In this document: positions 8,520 through 19,088 of the stretch, one piece after another
Layout: every line of letters begins with the position of its first letter
How positions within the stretch are numbered: position 1 is the first letter of the stretch
Origin: Bradyrhizobium sp. SRS-191
GTDB taxonomy: Bacteria; Pseudomonadota; Alphaproteobacteria; Rhizobiales; Xanthobacteraceae
Assembly: GCF_024586915.1 (NCBI RefSeq)
Contig: NZ_JANBVS010000002.1
Span: 496,001 to 560,000, forward strand
Direction: 5' to 3'
DNA length: 64,000 nt
Program-made: the position numbers and the translations under genes
The notes under the pieces: model-generated
What the model was told of the DNA's origin: nothing
What the model saw: the letters and a program-made list of their open reading frames with translations, nothing else
Database searches by the model: none

Positions 8520-9773
8520 ATGGATACGGCGACCCGTCTCGAAGTGATCAATTGGCTCACGGCGCAGGGACTGACCGGCGTGCCGGAAAACGAAATCCTG
8601 CGCGGCTTCTGCGAGCGTTGCTGCGCGGCCGGCCTCGAACTGTCGCGCAGCCTCGCGATCATCGATACGCTGCATCCGATTTTCGAAGGACGTGGCTTCC
8701 GCTGGAACGACTGTGACACGAACGAACCCGACAGTTTCGAATATGGCTCCAGCAATGAGGGGGAGGCGGCGCAGAACTGGCGTCGCTCCGTTTTCCATCA
8801 CATGCTGCAGACCGGTGACGATGAGTTCCGCATCGACCTGATGAACTCGGCGCATCTCGATTTTCCTGTCATCGAGGAGCTCTCGGCCCAGGGCCATCGT
8901 CACTACCTCGCCTTCGTGCACCGCTTCGGCGAAGCCGGCACGCTCGGGCAGATGGACTGCTTCTATTCGAACTGGCTGACGCGCCGCCATGACGGTTTTA
9001 CCGAGGATCAGATCAGCGCCTTGCGCGACCTGCTCCCGCTGCTGGCATTCACGATCAAATCGGCGCAGCAGGTCGACATCGTGCGCACGCTCGGCCGGGT
9101 CTATCTCGGCCGCGATGCCTCGGAGCAGGTGCTGCGCGGCCGGATCTCCCGTGGTGTCACCGAGCGCATCAACGCCGTGCTGTGGTTCTCCGACCTGCGC
9201 AGCTCCACCGCGATCTCCGAAAGCATCTCGCCGGACGAGATCATCCCGCTGCTGAACGACTATGCCGAGGCCTCCATCGACGCGATCTATGAAGCCGGCG
9301 GCGACGTGCTGAAGCTGATCGGCGACGGCGTGCTGGCGATCTTCACCGGCGACATGGCCACGGCCCGGCAGGCGGCGCTGCGCGCCGAGCATCGCTTCCG
9401 CCTCAACATCAACGAGCTCAATGCGCGGCGAAATGGGGAGGGCAGGCCCGTGACCACGGCCTATGTCGGGCTGCATGTCGGCGAGGTGTTCTATGGCAAC
9501 ATCGGCAGCGAGGACCGGCTCGATTTCACCGTGGTGGGACCTGCGGTCAACGAGGTCAGCCGCATCGCCTCGATGTGCCGCTCGGTCGATCGCGAGCTCT
9601 TGGCCTCATCGGAATTCTGCGCCGGGCTCGACGACGAGGGGCGCCGCTATCTCGTGTCGACCGGCCGCTACGCGCTGCGCGGCATTGGCCGCGCGCAGGA
9701 TCTCTACACGCTCGATCCGGAGATCGCGGCGAGCCAGCCTGCGACGCGCGCCTACGAGAACTACCTGACGTAG
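8520..9773 (+). CDS. class III adenylate/guanylate cyclase
   Basis: This soluble 417-residue protein has a class III cyclase domain over roughly residues 215-400. Catalytic residues are intact: metal ligands D225 in FSDLRSST and D269 in LIGDGV, base-reading K265 and D335, and transition-state N344 and R348 in GPAVNEVSRI. The Lys/Asp pair favours ATP, giving cAMP. The N-terminal about 180 residues have no recognised motif; they resemble the sensory-like segment found in other rhizobial cyclases of this layout. There is no membrane segment. The predicted start is preceded by GAGTTG, a modest Shine-Dalgarno. The signal it responds to is unknown. Confidence 0.9.
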   Translation: MDTATRLEVINWLTAQGLTGVPENEILRGFCERCCAAGLELSRSLAIIDTLHPIFEGRGFRWNDCDTNEPDSFEYGSSNEGEAAQNWRRSVFHHMLQTGDDEFRIDLMNSAHLDFPVIEELSAQGHRHYLAFVHRFGEAGTLGQMDCFYSNWLTRRHDGFTEDQISALRDLLPLLAFTIKSAQQVDIVRTLGRVYLGRDASEQVLRGRISRGVTERINAVLWFSDLRSSTAISESISPDEIIPLLNDYAEASIDAIYEAGGDVLKLIGDGVLAIFTGDMATARQAALRAEHRFRLNINELNARRNGEGRPVTTAYVGLHVGEVFYGNIGSEDRLDFTVVGPAVNEVSRIASMCRSVDRELLASSEFCAGLDDEGRRYLVSTGRYALRGIGRAQDLYTLDPEIAASQPATRAYENYLT

Positions 9774-9869
9774 GAATGACCTGGCGGACGAGATGTCGCA
9801 CCCTTGACCCACGTCAATGCTCGGGAGAGCCTGATCTGCCCAGCATCATCTGCCGGGGAGATGACGCTC

Positions 9870-10304
9870 ATGTACTCACATATTCTGCTGCCGACCGATG
9901 GTTCCGACCTGTCCAAGGCCGCCATCAAGCACGGCGTCGCGCTGGCCAAGGCGACCGGCGCCAGGGTCACCGCGCTGGTGGTGTCGACGCCGCTGCATTC
10001 CCTCGTTGTCGATCCGCACGCCGCGACCAAGGCGCTCGCGCAATACAAGTCGCTGGTGGCCGACCAGACCGCGAAATATCTCGATCATGTCAAGGATGAT
10101 GCGGAGCAGGCGGGGGTCAGCTGCGCCACGCTGTGCGTCGAGCACGACAAGCCGTATGAGGCGATCGTCGAGACCGCGCGCAAACAAGACTGCGATCTCG
10201 TGCTGATGGCCTCGCATGGGCTGCGCGGCGTCTCCGCGATTCTCGGCAGCGAGACCTTGAAGGTGTTGACGCATTCGACGGTGCCGATCCTGGTCTATCG
10301 CTAG
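9870..10304 (+). CDS. universal stress protein, UspA family
   Basis: This is a 144-residue single-domain Usp protein beginning MYSHILLPTDGSDLS, the standard beta1 strand and loop. The C-terminal end (LVLMASHGLRGVSAI followed by STVPILVYR) keeps the nucleotide-fold layout. I prefer the ATG at 9870 over 9804 or 9861 because GGGGAG at 9855-9860 is correctly spaced and the family N-terminus starts there. Its stop codon overlaps that of the convergent MFS gene within the palindrome CTAG. Confidence 0.9.
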   Translation: MYSHILLPTDGSDLSKAAIKHGVALAKATGARVTALVVSTPLHSLVVDPHAATKALAQYKSLVADQTAKYLDHVKDDAEQAGVSCATLCVEHDKPYEAIVETARKQDCDLVLMASHGLRGVSAILGSETLKVLTHSTVPILVYR

Positions 10305-11527
10305 GCCGGCTGCGGCGCCGGCTGCTGCGCGATCGTGACGGCGGGGGAGCTGACGATGACGAGCGCCTGCAGGCCGAAGATGGCTGCGGCGAGATAGAGG
10401 CAGGCGTCGGCGCCGTAGCGGCCGCCGACAATGGCGCCGAGCAGCGAGCCGAGCGGGCGGGCACCGTAGCTCAGGATGTTGATGGCCGAGACGCGCCCGA
10501 GCAGTCCGGCCGGCGTCACGGATTGCCGCAAGGTGGTGGTCGAGATCACCCAGAGGATCGGGCCGGCGCCGAGCAGGAAGAAGCTCAGCGCTACCAGGAG
10601 CGGAGATGGGACGAGTGTCGTGACCGCCATCACCAGTGCCGCGACGAAGCCGGTGACGGGACCGAGCCCGATGACGGTGCCGAACGGCACGCGCCGCATG
10701 ATGCGTGTCGCCAGAAGCGCACCGCATACCATGCCGGCGCCGAACATCGACAACACCGTGCCCACGCCGCCTGCCGACAGGCCGAGCCGGTGCACCGCAT
10801 AGGGTACGAACACCGCGAGCAGCAGGAAATGCGCGGTATTGAAGATGAATTGCGTCACGAACACCGGTCGCAGCAGCGGATGATGCAGGACGAAGGCGGC
10901 CCCCTCGCGGATATCGGCGAACGGATGCCGGCGTGGCGCGGGCGCGCGGGCAGGCTCGGCGATCCCGGCGAGGCACAGCGCAGCGCTCAGCGACAGCGCC
11001 GCCGCGACACCGAAGGCTGGCGCGCCGCCGATCCATCCGACCAGCATGCCGCCGACAGCGGGCCCGGCGGCGAAGGCGACGGTGCGGGCCAGCTCGATCC
11101 GCGCATTGGCAGTGGCCAACTGCGTCGGGGAGACGAGGCTCGGCACCAGAGCCGGCGCGGCGACGCTGAACACGACGGTGCCGCACACCGCGGCGAAGCC
11201 CAGCGTGGCGAGCAGCGGCAAGGTCAGAGAACCGGTCGCGAGAGCCACGAGGATCGCAAGCAGCGCCAATGCGCGCAGCGCTTCGGCGGCTGCCATCAAT
11301 CGCCGCCGCGGCATGCGGTCGGCGAGCAGGCCGGCCGGAATGGCGAACAGCACGAACGGCGCGGTCAGCGCCGTCTGCAGCAAGCCGGTCTCGCCCTCTC
11401 CGACGCCGAGCGCAAGCACGGCGACGATCGGTGCGGCGGCGAGCGCAATCTGCTCGGCCGATTGCGCCGTGAGGTTGGACCAGGCGAGACGGTGGAAGGC
11501 GGCGGGCAGGGCAGAGGACGGCAGCAT
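10301..11527 (-). CDS. MFS transporter, probable drug or metabolite exporter
   Basis: This 408-residue membrane protein has about twelve hydrophobic helices. An early intracellular loop GLLADRMPRRRLM matches the MFS motif A pattern (DRxxRR). The layout is that of the DHA3/enterobactin-exporter-like group, with an arginine-rich central loop near residues 190-205. The substrate cannot be told from sequence. The gene converges on uspA with overlapping stops and is transcribed toward it. Its closest upstream neighbour is the methyltransferase on the same strand, 90 bases away. Confidence 0.85.
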   Translation of the reverse strand: MLPSSALPAAFHRLAWSNLTAQSAEQIALAAAPIVAVLALGVGEGETGLLQTALTAPFVLFAIPAGLLADRMPRRRLMAAAEALRALALLAILVALATGSLTLPLLATLGFAAVCGTVVFSVAAPALVPSLVSPTQLATANARIELARTVAFAAGPAVGGMLVGWIGGAPAFGVAAALSLSAALCLAGIAEPARAPAPRRHPFADIREGAAFVLHHPLLRPVFVTQFIFNTAHFLLLAVFVPYAVHRLGLSAGGVGTVLSMFGAGMVCGALLATRIMRRVPFGTVIGLGPVTGFVAALVMAVTTLVPSPLLVALSFFLLGAGPILWVISTTTLRQSVTPAGLLGRVSAINILSYGARPLGSLLGAIVGGRYGADACLYLAAAIFGLQALVIVSSPAVTIAQQPAPQPA

Positions 11528-11617
11528 GTCGGGCGACCCAATGTGATGATGCTGCCATCATCAGCTGCGGGGCGCGCCGCGCCCACCCGCTTTCCGTTCA
11601 CCGCGACCGCGCGCCGC

Positions 11618-12409
11618 TCAGCCCGCGCCCGACGCTTCGGCAAGGCCCCACTGCTCGGGCAATGTGCGGAACGCCAGATGCGTGCCGGCATTCAGCGGCG
11701 CGGTCTTGAAGCCGAACTTGTGCCAGGCCAGCGCCAGCGCATGCTTGGTGTAGATCGAGATGTGGCCGTTGCGCGGGCCGATGTACCACCAGGACATGCC
11801 CTGGCTGTCGAAATCGTCCGGCTGGGTCAGTGTCGAATAGAACACCGCGCCGGGCTCGGCGACGCAGGCCGCCATCGCGCCGATCGCCGCCAGTGGATCG
11901 GGCACGTGCTCGAGCGTCTCGAAGCAGGTCACGAGATCGTACTTGCCTTCAGGAACCCTCGCGTGCTCCGGCACCATCGGGTCGTAGGTGAGAGCTTCGG
12001 CGAAGCCATGGGCGCGCAGGCTGGTGCAGAACACGTCATTGCCGCCGCCGAAGTCGAGCACGCGCATGCCGCCCTTATGCGGCGCCCAGAAGCGGGCTAC
12101 GGCGGCCGCATTGTCGGTCGGGCGCTTGATCCGATACTCTGGATCCACGGCCTCATAGCCGTCGTTGTAGATGTGGGTCCTGAACTGCTCGATGCTCCAG
12201 TCGTCGAATGCGTCCGTGAACAGGAAGCCGCAGTCGGCGCAGCGGCGGTAATAGATCGGTACGCCGGACAGTGCGGCCTGGTGCACCTGCGCGCTCTGGC
12301 ATGGACGGTTCATGTCGACCACGCCGTAGAGTTTGGCGGGACCGTCACAGATCTTGCAAGGCATGGGCGCGTTCGACACGGGCCGGAGACCAAGTTGGGC
12401 AGACAGCAT
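11618..12409 (-). CDS. class I SAM-dependent methyltransferase with N-terminal zinc-ribbon-like cysteines
   Basis: This 263-residue protein has an N-terminal CxxC pair (C18, C21) and a second (C57, C60 in CADCGF) that probably bind zinc. A Rossmann methyltransferase domain follows, with SAM motif VLDFGGGNDVF near residue 117 and FETLEHVPDPLAAI near residue 155. This Methyltransf_23 architecture is often linked to sugar or glycan C- or O-methylation, but the substrate here is unknown. An alternative start at the internal Met before the first CxxC (MPCKIC) would keep both cysteine pairs. The upstream 190 bases are shared with mntH. Confidence 0.82.
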   Translation of the reverse strand: MLSAQLGLRPVSNAPMPCKICDGPAKLYGVVDMNRPCQSAQVHQAALSGVPIYYRRCADCGFLFTDAFDDWSIEQFRTHIYNDGYEAVDPEYRIKRPTDNAAAVARFWAPHKGGMRVLDFGGGNDVFCTSLRAHGFAEALTYDPMVPEHARVPEGKYDLVTCFETLEHVPDPLAAIGAMAACVAEPGAVFYSTLTQPDDFDSQGMSWWYIGPRNGHISIYTKHALALAWHKFGFKTAPLNAGTHLAFRTLPEQWGLAEASGAG

Positions 12410-12555
12410 GTTGAATTCCGTCAGTGGGGCAAGGAAGGCCGATGCTGCCGCTGCGCCAGATCAGCCCCGAATCGGCACGAGCGTCCTGTTCCGATGATGG
12501 AGCGGTATGGGAATATTTCCAGCGTCCGCACTGCAAGGGTGGCGTTGGCTGCTCT

Positions 12556-12570
12556 TGCAAATAAGTTGCA
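12556..12570. promoter_or_regulatory. short palindrome upstream of mntH, candidate Mur/Fur-type operator
   Basis: The sequence TGCAA-ATAAG-TTGCA forms perfect 5-bp arms 30 bases before the mntH start. In Bradyrhizobium mntH is known to be controlled by a manganese-responsive Fur-family protein (Mur), so this is a reasonable operator candidate. The match to a Mur site is inference, not a scored motif. Confidence 0.4.
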
Positions 12571-12600
12571 TTAAAGGTCGGTTTCGTTCAGGATGATACA

Positions 12601-13980
12601 ATGGACGCAAAATCGACTGATCTTTCGCAGCTGCATGCCATGGTTCCGCCGAGCGACCGCCGGATGAGCGGGTGGCGCAACGAGCGTGGCGAGCCGTCGC
12701 TGGGCGACATGTTCGGCTCGGTGCGAACCTCCGCCAAGGGATCCCTGTGGCGAAAGCTGATCGCGTTTCTCGGCCCCGGCTATCTGGTCGCCGTGGGCTA
12801 CATGGACCCCGGCAATTGGGCGACCTCGCTCGCCGGCGGAGCCAAGTTCGGCTACGTGCTCCTCTCCGTCGCGCTGCTCTCCAATCTGATGGCCATCGTG
12901 CTGCAGTCGCTGTGCACGCGGCTCGGTGTCGCCACGGGACGTGACCTGGCGCAGGCCTGCCGCGACTCGACCCCGCGCTGGGTCTCGGTGCCGTTGTGGC
13001 TGTCGGCCGAGATCGCGATTACCGCGACCGATCTCGCCGAGGTCATCGGCACGGCGATCGGTCTCAGCCTGTTGTTCGGACTGCCGCTGTCGATCGGCGT
13101 CTGCGTCACCGCGCTCGACGTCTTCCTGATCCTGGCTTTGCAGGCGTTCGGCTTCCGCTGGATCGAAGCCTTCGTGGTCGCGCTGCTCGGCGTGATCGCG
13201 CTGTGCTTTGCGATTCAGATCGCGATGGCGCAGCCGGACTGGGCTCAGGTGATCAAGGGCTTCGTGCCGAGCGGCCAGCTCATCGCCAATCCCGAAATGC
13301 TCTATCTGGCGCTCGGCATTCTCGGCGCCACCGTGATGCCGCACAACCTGTATCTCCATTCCGGGCTGGTGCAGACCCGCGGCTATGGCGACAGTCCGGA
13401 GGAGAAGCGCGAGGCGATCACGCTCTCGACCCTCGATTCCACCATCGCGCTGTGCCTGGCGCTGACCATCAACGCCTCCATCCTGATCCTGGCCGCGGCG
13501 ACCTTCCACAAGACCGGCCAGCATGACGTCGCCGAGCTCGACCAGGCGCATTCCTTCCTGGCGCCGCTGTTGGGATCGACGCTGGCCCCGACATTGTTTG
13601 CGATCGCGCTGCTGTGCTGCGGCCTGAACTCGACGATCACCGCGACGCTATCCGGGCAGATCGTGATGGAAGGTTTCCTGCAGTGGCGGATCGCGCCATG
13701 GCTGCGCCGCCTGATCACCCGCATGATCGCCATCGTGCCGGCTGTCGTCGTGACGATCTGGGCCGGCGAGAAGGCGACCGGGCAGCTCCTGATCCTCAGT
13801 CAGGTCGTGCTCAGCCTGCAGCTCCCGTTCGCGGTGGTGCCGCTGGTACTGATCACCGCGAGCCGGGCCAAGATGGGGCAGTTCGTGGCGCCGCGCTGGT
13901 TGACGGCGCTGGCCGGACTCATCGCCGTCGTGATCATCGCGCTCAATGCCAAGCTGGTGTGGGACCTGGCGACGGGATGA
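12601..13980 (+). CDS. mntH: Nramp-family Mn2+/divalent metal transporter
   Basis: This 459-residue proton-coupled importer of Mn2+ (and Fe2+) has the Nramp signature DPGN at 69-72 in helix 1 and MPHN at 246-249 in helix 6. These supply the metal-coordinating Asp, Asn and Met. About eleven helices are visible. The N-terminal roughly 48 residues are hydrophilic. In Bradyrhizobium MntH is the main high-affinity manganese importer, which fits a manganese-responsive palindrome upstream. It converges with bpt across a repeat-like inverted sequence. Confidence 0.93.
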   Translation: MDAKSTDLSQLHAMVPPSDRRMSGWRNERGEPSLGDMFGSVRTSAKGSLWRKLIAFLGPGYLVAVGYMDPGNWATSLAGGAKFGYVLLSVALLSNLMAIVLQSLCTRLGVATGRDLAQACRDSTPRWVSVPLWLSAEIAITATDLAEVIGTAIGLSLLFGLPLSIGVCVTALDVFLILALQAFGFRWIEAFVVALLGVIALCFAIQIAMAQPDWAQVIKGFVPSGQLIANPEMLYLALGILGATVMPHNLYLHSGLVQTRGYGDSPEEKREAITLSTLDSTIALCLALTINASILILAAATFHKTGQHDVAELDQAHSFLAPLLGSTLAPTLFAIALLCCGLNSTITATLSGQIVMEGFLQWRIAPWLRRLITRMIAIVPAVVVTIWAGEKATGQLLILSQVVLSLQLPFAVVPLVLITASRAKMGQFVAPRWLTALAGLIAVVIIALNAKLVWDLATG

Positions 13981-13985
13981 GAACA

Positions 13986-14057
13986 GGCGAGTGGCTAATA
14001 GGGAGTGGCGAACAGGAATCAAGAACTCTATTCGCTACTCCCCATTCGCTATTCGCC
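13986..14057. repeat. imperfect inverted repeat between convergent mntH and bpt
   Basis: The 30-base arms 13986-14015 and 14028-14057 pair with about eight mismatches and are built from variants of the unit GGAGTAGCGAATAG. The position between two convergent stop codons suggests it may serve as a bidirectional terminator as well as being a dispersed repeat. Confidence 0.55.
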
Positions 14058-14062
14058 CTCTG

Positions 14063-14839
14063 TCACTCCTGCGGCTCGGGTGCCGTCTCGCCCTCGGCGT
14101 CGACGCGCAGCCAGCCGGCCGCCGCCAGCCGCTGTTGCGGCAGATAGCGGCTCTTGTAGTCCATCTTCTTCGAGCCCTCGATCCAATAGCCCAGATACAC
14201 GTAAGGCAACCCCTGGCGCCGCGCCCGCGCGATGTGGTCGAGGATCATGAAGGTGCCGAGGGAGCGCGTAGTCTCCGAGGGGTCGAAGAATGAATATACC
14301 ATCGACAGTCCGTCGCTGAGCACGTCCGTCAGGGCGACGGCGATCAGCTCGCCGCCGCGTGCGTTAGGACCATTGCTCAGGTTGCGCTTGCGATACTCGA
14401 TGATTCGCGTCTCGACGTGGCTGTCCTCCACCATCATCGCGTAGTCCAGCACCGTCATGTCGGCCATGCCGCCGTGGCGGTGACGCTGGTCGAGATAGCC
14501 GCGGAAGATCGAATATTGCTCCGAGGTTGGCACTGCGCTGCGCTGCTCGCCGACGAGGTCGGAGTTGCGCGCCAGCACCTTGCGGAAGTTGCGCGAGGGG
14601 CGGAATTCGTTGGCGATCACACGCACCGAGACGCAGGCCCGGCACTGGTCGCAGGCGGGACGGTAGGCGATCGACTGGCTGCGGCGGAAGCCGCCATGGG
14701 TGAGGAGGTCGTTGAGATCGGTCGCCTTGTCACCGACCAGATGCGTGAACACCTTGCGCTCCTGCCGCCCGGGCAGATACGGGCAAGGCGAGGGGGCGGT
14801 CAGGTAGAATTGCGGGGTGTCACGCGAATGCTGGGTCAA
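14063..14839 (-). CDS. bpt: aspartate/glutamate leucyltransferase (leucyl-tRNA-protein transferase)
   Basis: This 258-residue enzyme transfers Leu from Leu-tRNA to proteins with N-terminal Asp or Glu and so marks them for ClpS-ClpAP degradation through the N-end rule. The N-terminal [20 protein letters not shown] and the cysteine cluster [13 protein letters not shown] near residues 63-75 are diagnostic of the bacterial Ate1-like family. The GNAT-like C-terminal half includes [15 protein letters not shown]. The length is typical. The stop faces mntH. Confidence 0.93.
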   Translation of the reverse strand: MTQHSRDTPQFYLTAPSPCPYLPGRQERKVFTHLVGDKATDLNDLLTHGGFRRSQSIAYRPACDQCRACVSVRVIANEFRPSRNFRKVLARNSDLVGEQRSAVPTSEQYSIFRGYLDQRHRHGGMADMTVLDYAMMVEDSHVETRIIEYRKRNLSNGPNARGGELIAVALTDVLSDGLSMVYSFFDPSETTRSLGTFMILDHIARARRQGLPYVYLGYWIEGSKKMDYKSRYLPQQRLAAAGWLRVDAEGETAPEPQE

Positions 14840-14939
14840 GGAACGTCGTGAGCCTCCGAGAAACGTGAAACGGCGATCGTGAACAGAATTGCGCTCCGGA
14901 GGCGGCCGGTCAATCGCTTTTGATGCGTCACCTCGGGTC

Positions 14940-15488
14940 TCACCACGTGCGAGCGGGTTCGCCGAGCTGCGCCCTGACCGACGTGTTGATCACGACGGTG
15001 CCGAGCACGTAGTCGTGCAGCAGCCGGCGGCGTCCGTTGAAGAGCCCGATCAGCAGAACGAACGGCGACAGCACCGAGACCGAGATCCAGAAGCAGACCG
15101 CATGCACGGCACCGAGCACAAAATAGCCGGGCGCGCCGTACCAGGTCCGCAACTCCAGATCCATCATCCGCATGCCGATCGTGGCCGAGTTCGGGCCGCC
15201 GATGGTGGCGCCGTAATAGACAATGGCCCAGATCACCGAGGCAGGCGACACCAGCCAGAACAGCGCCCAGCCGAGGCCGAGCGTGACCACGCCGAACAGC
15301 GCGATGAAGATCACGGCCAGGATCACCGGCACCGACAGCACCAGGAGATCGATCAGGAACGCAATCATCCGCCGCGTCAGCACGCCGCGAAACAGCTCCG
15401 GCTGCTGAGTGGGATCATAGGCATGTGGCCGTACGCCGGGTCCGCCGCTGGACCAGCCGCCGCCATTGCCCGAGCCCATAGATGCCAT
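14940..15488 (-). CDS. RDD-family membrane protein
   Basis: This 182-residue protein has a Gly/Ser-rich cytoplasmic N-terminus and an RDD-type membrane core. [13 protein letters not shown] supplies the Arg and Asp of the RDD signature. Further helices lie near residues 70-90 and 120-145, and the family ending [12 protein letters not shown] is present. The start at 15488 has GGGAGG eight bases upstream; a longer frame to 15560 lacks that support. RDD proteins are poorly understood; some affect ion homeostasis. It may be co-transcribed with nothing, as about 180 bases separate it from hemB. Confidence 0.85.
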   Translation of the reverse strand: MASMGSGNGGGWSSGGPGVRPHAYDPTQQPELFRGVLTRRMIAFLIDLLVLSVPVILAVIFIALFGVVTLGLGWALFWLVSPASVIWAIVYYGATIGGPNSATIGMRMMDLELRTWYGAPGYFVLGAVHAVCFWISVSVLSPFVLLIGLFNGRRRLLHDYVLGTVVINTSVRAQLGEPARTW

Positions 15489-15670
15489 CGATATACCCTC
15501 CCGAACTGGCAAACAGGACATGGGAACAGCGCGGGCGCTTGCAAGAGGCGATCCTTGCACGCGCGCGGCAAAATTCCGGCGATTTCACGAATTCACGCGG
15601 TCGGACGCAGCCACCCGCAGGGTCCGGGCGTTGTCAGCGCCAAAGGCCAGCGTAGCGACATGCAGGCGGC

Positions 15671-16870
<1,200 letters not shown>

Positions 16871-16975
16871 TCACGGTGCGGCCCGGCCAACAACCCCGGC
16901 CCAGAATCGCCATCCTCCTGGTCTTGAGAGCCTAGATGTTCCCGACGATGACGTGCCAGACCCGCGCGAGCTGCC

Positions 16976-17443
16976 ATGCCTGAGATTCCCTCGGCGCGGG
17001 ATCTGGCGCGCGACAACGCCGCGATGTCGATTGCCGCCATGTCCTCCGACCGGCGGGAGGGGGACGACAATGTCTGGACGCGCCGGCTGGTGCTGTTCCT
17101 GCGCGTCATGGCGATGCTGTCGATCGCCAAGGGGCTTTATCATTGGGCCCAGGTCACCGGTTTCATCGGCGGCGAGGATGACGCGTTCGAGAACCAGGCG
17201 ATGGCCTGGCAGGCTGCCACGGTCTATTTCGCCGTGATCGAGCTCGTGGCCGCCGTGGGCCTGTGGCTGGCGACGCCGTGGGGCGCGGTGGTGTGGCTGA
17301 CCACGGTCGTGTCGATGGCGGTGATCGAGCTGATGTTCCCGGGCATCTATGGCGGCAACCTCGCGGTGGTCGCCGGCGAGGCGGTCATGCTGGCCGCCTA
17401 CCTCGTGTTGGCCTGGATGTCGGCGCGAGAGCGGCCACCGTAG
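16976..17443 (+). CDS. DUF6163-family integral membrane protein
   Basis: This 155-residue protein has four predicted membrane segments (about residues 40-60, 80-100, 105-125 and 130-150) after a hydrophilic N-terminus of about 33 residues. It matches the alphaproteobacterial DUF6163 type, which often sits directly upstream of the LdtR-type MarR regulator, as it does here. Function is unknown. The neighbourhood suggests envelope or cell-wall homeostasis, but that is inference from context. Confidence 0.75.
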   Translation: MPEIPSARDLARDNAAMSIAAMSSDRREGDDNVWTRRLVLFLRVMAMLSIAKGLYHWAQVTGFIGGEDDAFENQAMAWQAATVYFAVIELVAAVGLWLATPWGAVVWLTTVVSMAVIELMFPGIYGGNLAVVAGEAVMLAAYLVLAWMSARERPP

Positions 17444-17803
17444 GTGGTGCCGAAAATTCGTTGCACGCCGTCAATCTTTTCCACGCGATGCAAGTAATGT
17501 TTCGAACACCTTAAGAGCGGTTGCCACAGCTGTTACAGAGACCTTAGCAGCGCTACCCAAGCGTGTTTTGGAATGCGACAGGTGGGTGAAACGAAGCGCG
17601 AACATCGTGCCTCCACCGTCAACGGACTCTTGCGAAACCCTCTGTAATTACTGAATTAAAAGACGATTCACTCTCCGCGATTCATTCTCTCTTTATGCTC
17701 TTATTTAAGGCGATCTTCAAAGCACGCCCCTTAAGTTCGCTCTATCAGACGGGACAAAAGTTTCGTCGAATAAGTCGACAAAAACGACGACAGGGGAAGT
17801 GTC
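17444..17803. other. AT-richer leader region before ldtR
   Basis: These 360 bases contain no convincing gene. They are noticeably richer in A and T than the surroundings, especially 17640-17790, as expected for a promoter and operator region. LdtR homologues are known to bind near their own genes. I could not define a specific operator by eye. Confidence 0.4.
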
Positions 17804-18316
17804 ATGATGAAAGCCGTTGCGACGGCCGTGGAGACTGCTGCGCCGGGCCAGGGCGGCACCGTCCAGTCGCTCTATCTGGAAGCCCTGACTCTGGTGGAGC
17901 GGCTGCACCGCCGTCTGCTCGACGTCATCAAGGACGAGTTCGACCGCCGTGGTCGTTCCGACATCAACTCGGTCCAGGCGCTGCTGCTCTATAATATCGG
18001 CGACAAGGAGCTGACCGCGGGCGAGCTGCGCACGCGCGGTTACTATCTCGGCTCCAACGTCTCCTACAACCTGAAGAAGCTGGTCGAGCTCGGCTTCCTC
18101 GATCACCAGCGCTCGCGCGTCGATCGCCGCTCGGTCCGTATCCGCCTGACGCCGCAGGGCCAGGAGATCCGCCGCATCGTCGATGCGCTGTACCAGAAGC
18201 ACGTCAAGACCGTGGAGCAGGTCGGCGGCATTTCGAGCGAGGAGTTCTCCACGCTGAACAAGTCGCTGCATCGCCTCGAGCGGTTCTGGACCGACCAGAT
18301 CCTGTATCGGCTTTGA
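17804..18316 (+). CDS. ldtR: LdtR-type MarR-family transcriptional regulator
   Basis: This 170-residue winged-helix regulator has its recognition region near residues 70-100 (SNVSYNLKKLVELGFL, then the wing RSRVDRRSVRIRLT). The sequence is of the LdtR type described in Liberibacter and Sinorhizobium, where it controls an L,D-transpeptidase gene and osmotic and cell-wall stress responses. GGGGAAG precedes the ATG. Alternative start Met2 is equally possible. A strong terminator follows at 18394-18427, so it is probably monocistronic. Confidence 0.88.
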   Translation: MMKAVATAVETAAPGQGGTVQSLYLEALTLVERLHRRLLDVIKDEFDRRGRSDINSVQALLLYNIGDKELTAGELRTRGYYLGSNVSYNLKKLVELGFLDHQRSRVDRRSVRIRLTPQGQEIRRIVDALYQKHVKTVEQVGGISSEEFSTLNKSLHRLERFWTDQILYRL

Positions 18317-18393
18317 TCGCGCTCACATCCTCTCAGCTGAACCGGCCTCCGCTTGCGGAGATGTAAGACCGGACGGCCAAATGGTTTCATCTC

Positions 18394-18427
18394 GCGCCGG
18401 CTCCACTGGGGCCGGCGCTTTTCTTTT
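18394..18427 (+). terminator. rho-independent terminator of ldtR
   Basis: GCGCCGGC pairs with GCCGGCGC around a short loop, followed by TTTTCTTTT. It lies 78 bases after the ldtR stop. Confidence 0.85.
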
Positions 18428-18518
18428 GTTCGCGCTTGTCTTCGCTGTTGCGAGAAACTTTTGATGCGAACTGGAACCAATCTCGTCTTCAAGGCTTATC
18501 TCGGCCGGAGGTCGGACC

Positions 18519-18743
18519 ATGCTGCACGATCGCGGAATGCAGGTCATGAACGTGGAGTTGGTGGCCGACGCCTACGCGATCGCCGCCAACTATCTGCGTT
18601 TGTCGGGGGCCCTGCCGGAGACGATCACGCCGGATGAACGGCTGGTCGACGTCATCGTGCAGCTGATCCACCGCGGAGAATTCAACAAGCTCAGGCTGGC
18701 AAACAAGGCGATCTCGATGTTCGAGATGGCCTACGCGGCCTGA
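18519..18743 (+). CDS. small conserved protein of unknown function (74 residues)
   Basis: The gene has GGAGG seven bases before its ATG, good evidence that it is translated. The 74-residue product is soluble and mostly helical, with NVELVADAYAIAANYL and VDVIVQLIHRGEFNKLRLAN. I recognise no family function. It is followed after 18 bases by another small gene with its own Shine-Dalgarno, so the pair is probably one transcript. Confidence 0.7.
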   Translation: MLHDRGMQVMNVELVADAYAIAANYLRLSGALPETITPDERLVDVIVQLIHRGEFNKLRLANKAISMFEMAYAA

Positions 18744-18761
18744 CCATCAAGAGGGGATGAT

Positions 18762-18983
18762 ATGGAAGCTGCCATCGATCGCATCATGCATACGTATGAC
18801 CTGCTGGCCAACCGCACCGCTGCCGCCAGCGCGGAGGCGCGTCAGAAGGTCAGCGCCTACATTCAGACCCTCTTCGAAGCCGGCGAGCGCGATCCGCATC
18901 GTCTCACGGTCTGCGGCCTCACTTATCTGCGCCAGCTCGACGGCCGCGTCGATCCAGTGAAGGCGGGTTACACCGGCCTCTGA
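18762..18983 (+). CDS. small conserved protein of unknown function (73 residues)
   Basis: This 73-residue helical protein starts MEAAIDRIMHTYDLLANRTA. GAGGGGA upstream is suitably placed. The pattern of amphipathic helices (residues 3-20 and 24-45) suggests a small helical bundle. No motif identifies a function. It is the second gene of the short unit beginning at 18519. It has a typical high-GC codon third position, which supports a real gene. Confidence 0.68.
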   Translation: MEAAIDRIMHTYDLLANRTAAASAEARQKVSAYIQTLFEAGERDPHRLTVCGLTYLRQLDGRVDPVKAGYTGL

Positions 18984-19088
18984 TATCGTCCGCGCAAGTT
19001 GCTCGCCGCGCGCTTGCCTCATGATACCGACAACCTGTATGAGACCGTCTGGTTTCATTCAGGTTGTTTTGTTTTTGGGCGGGGCGAG

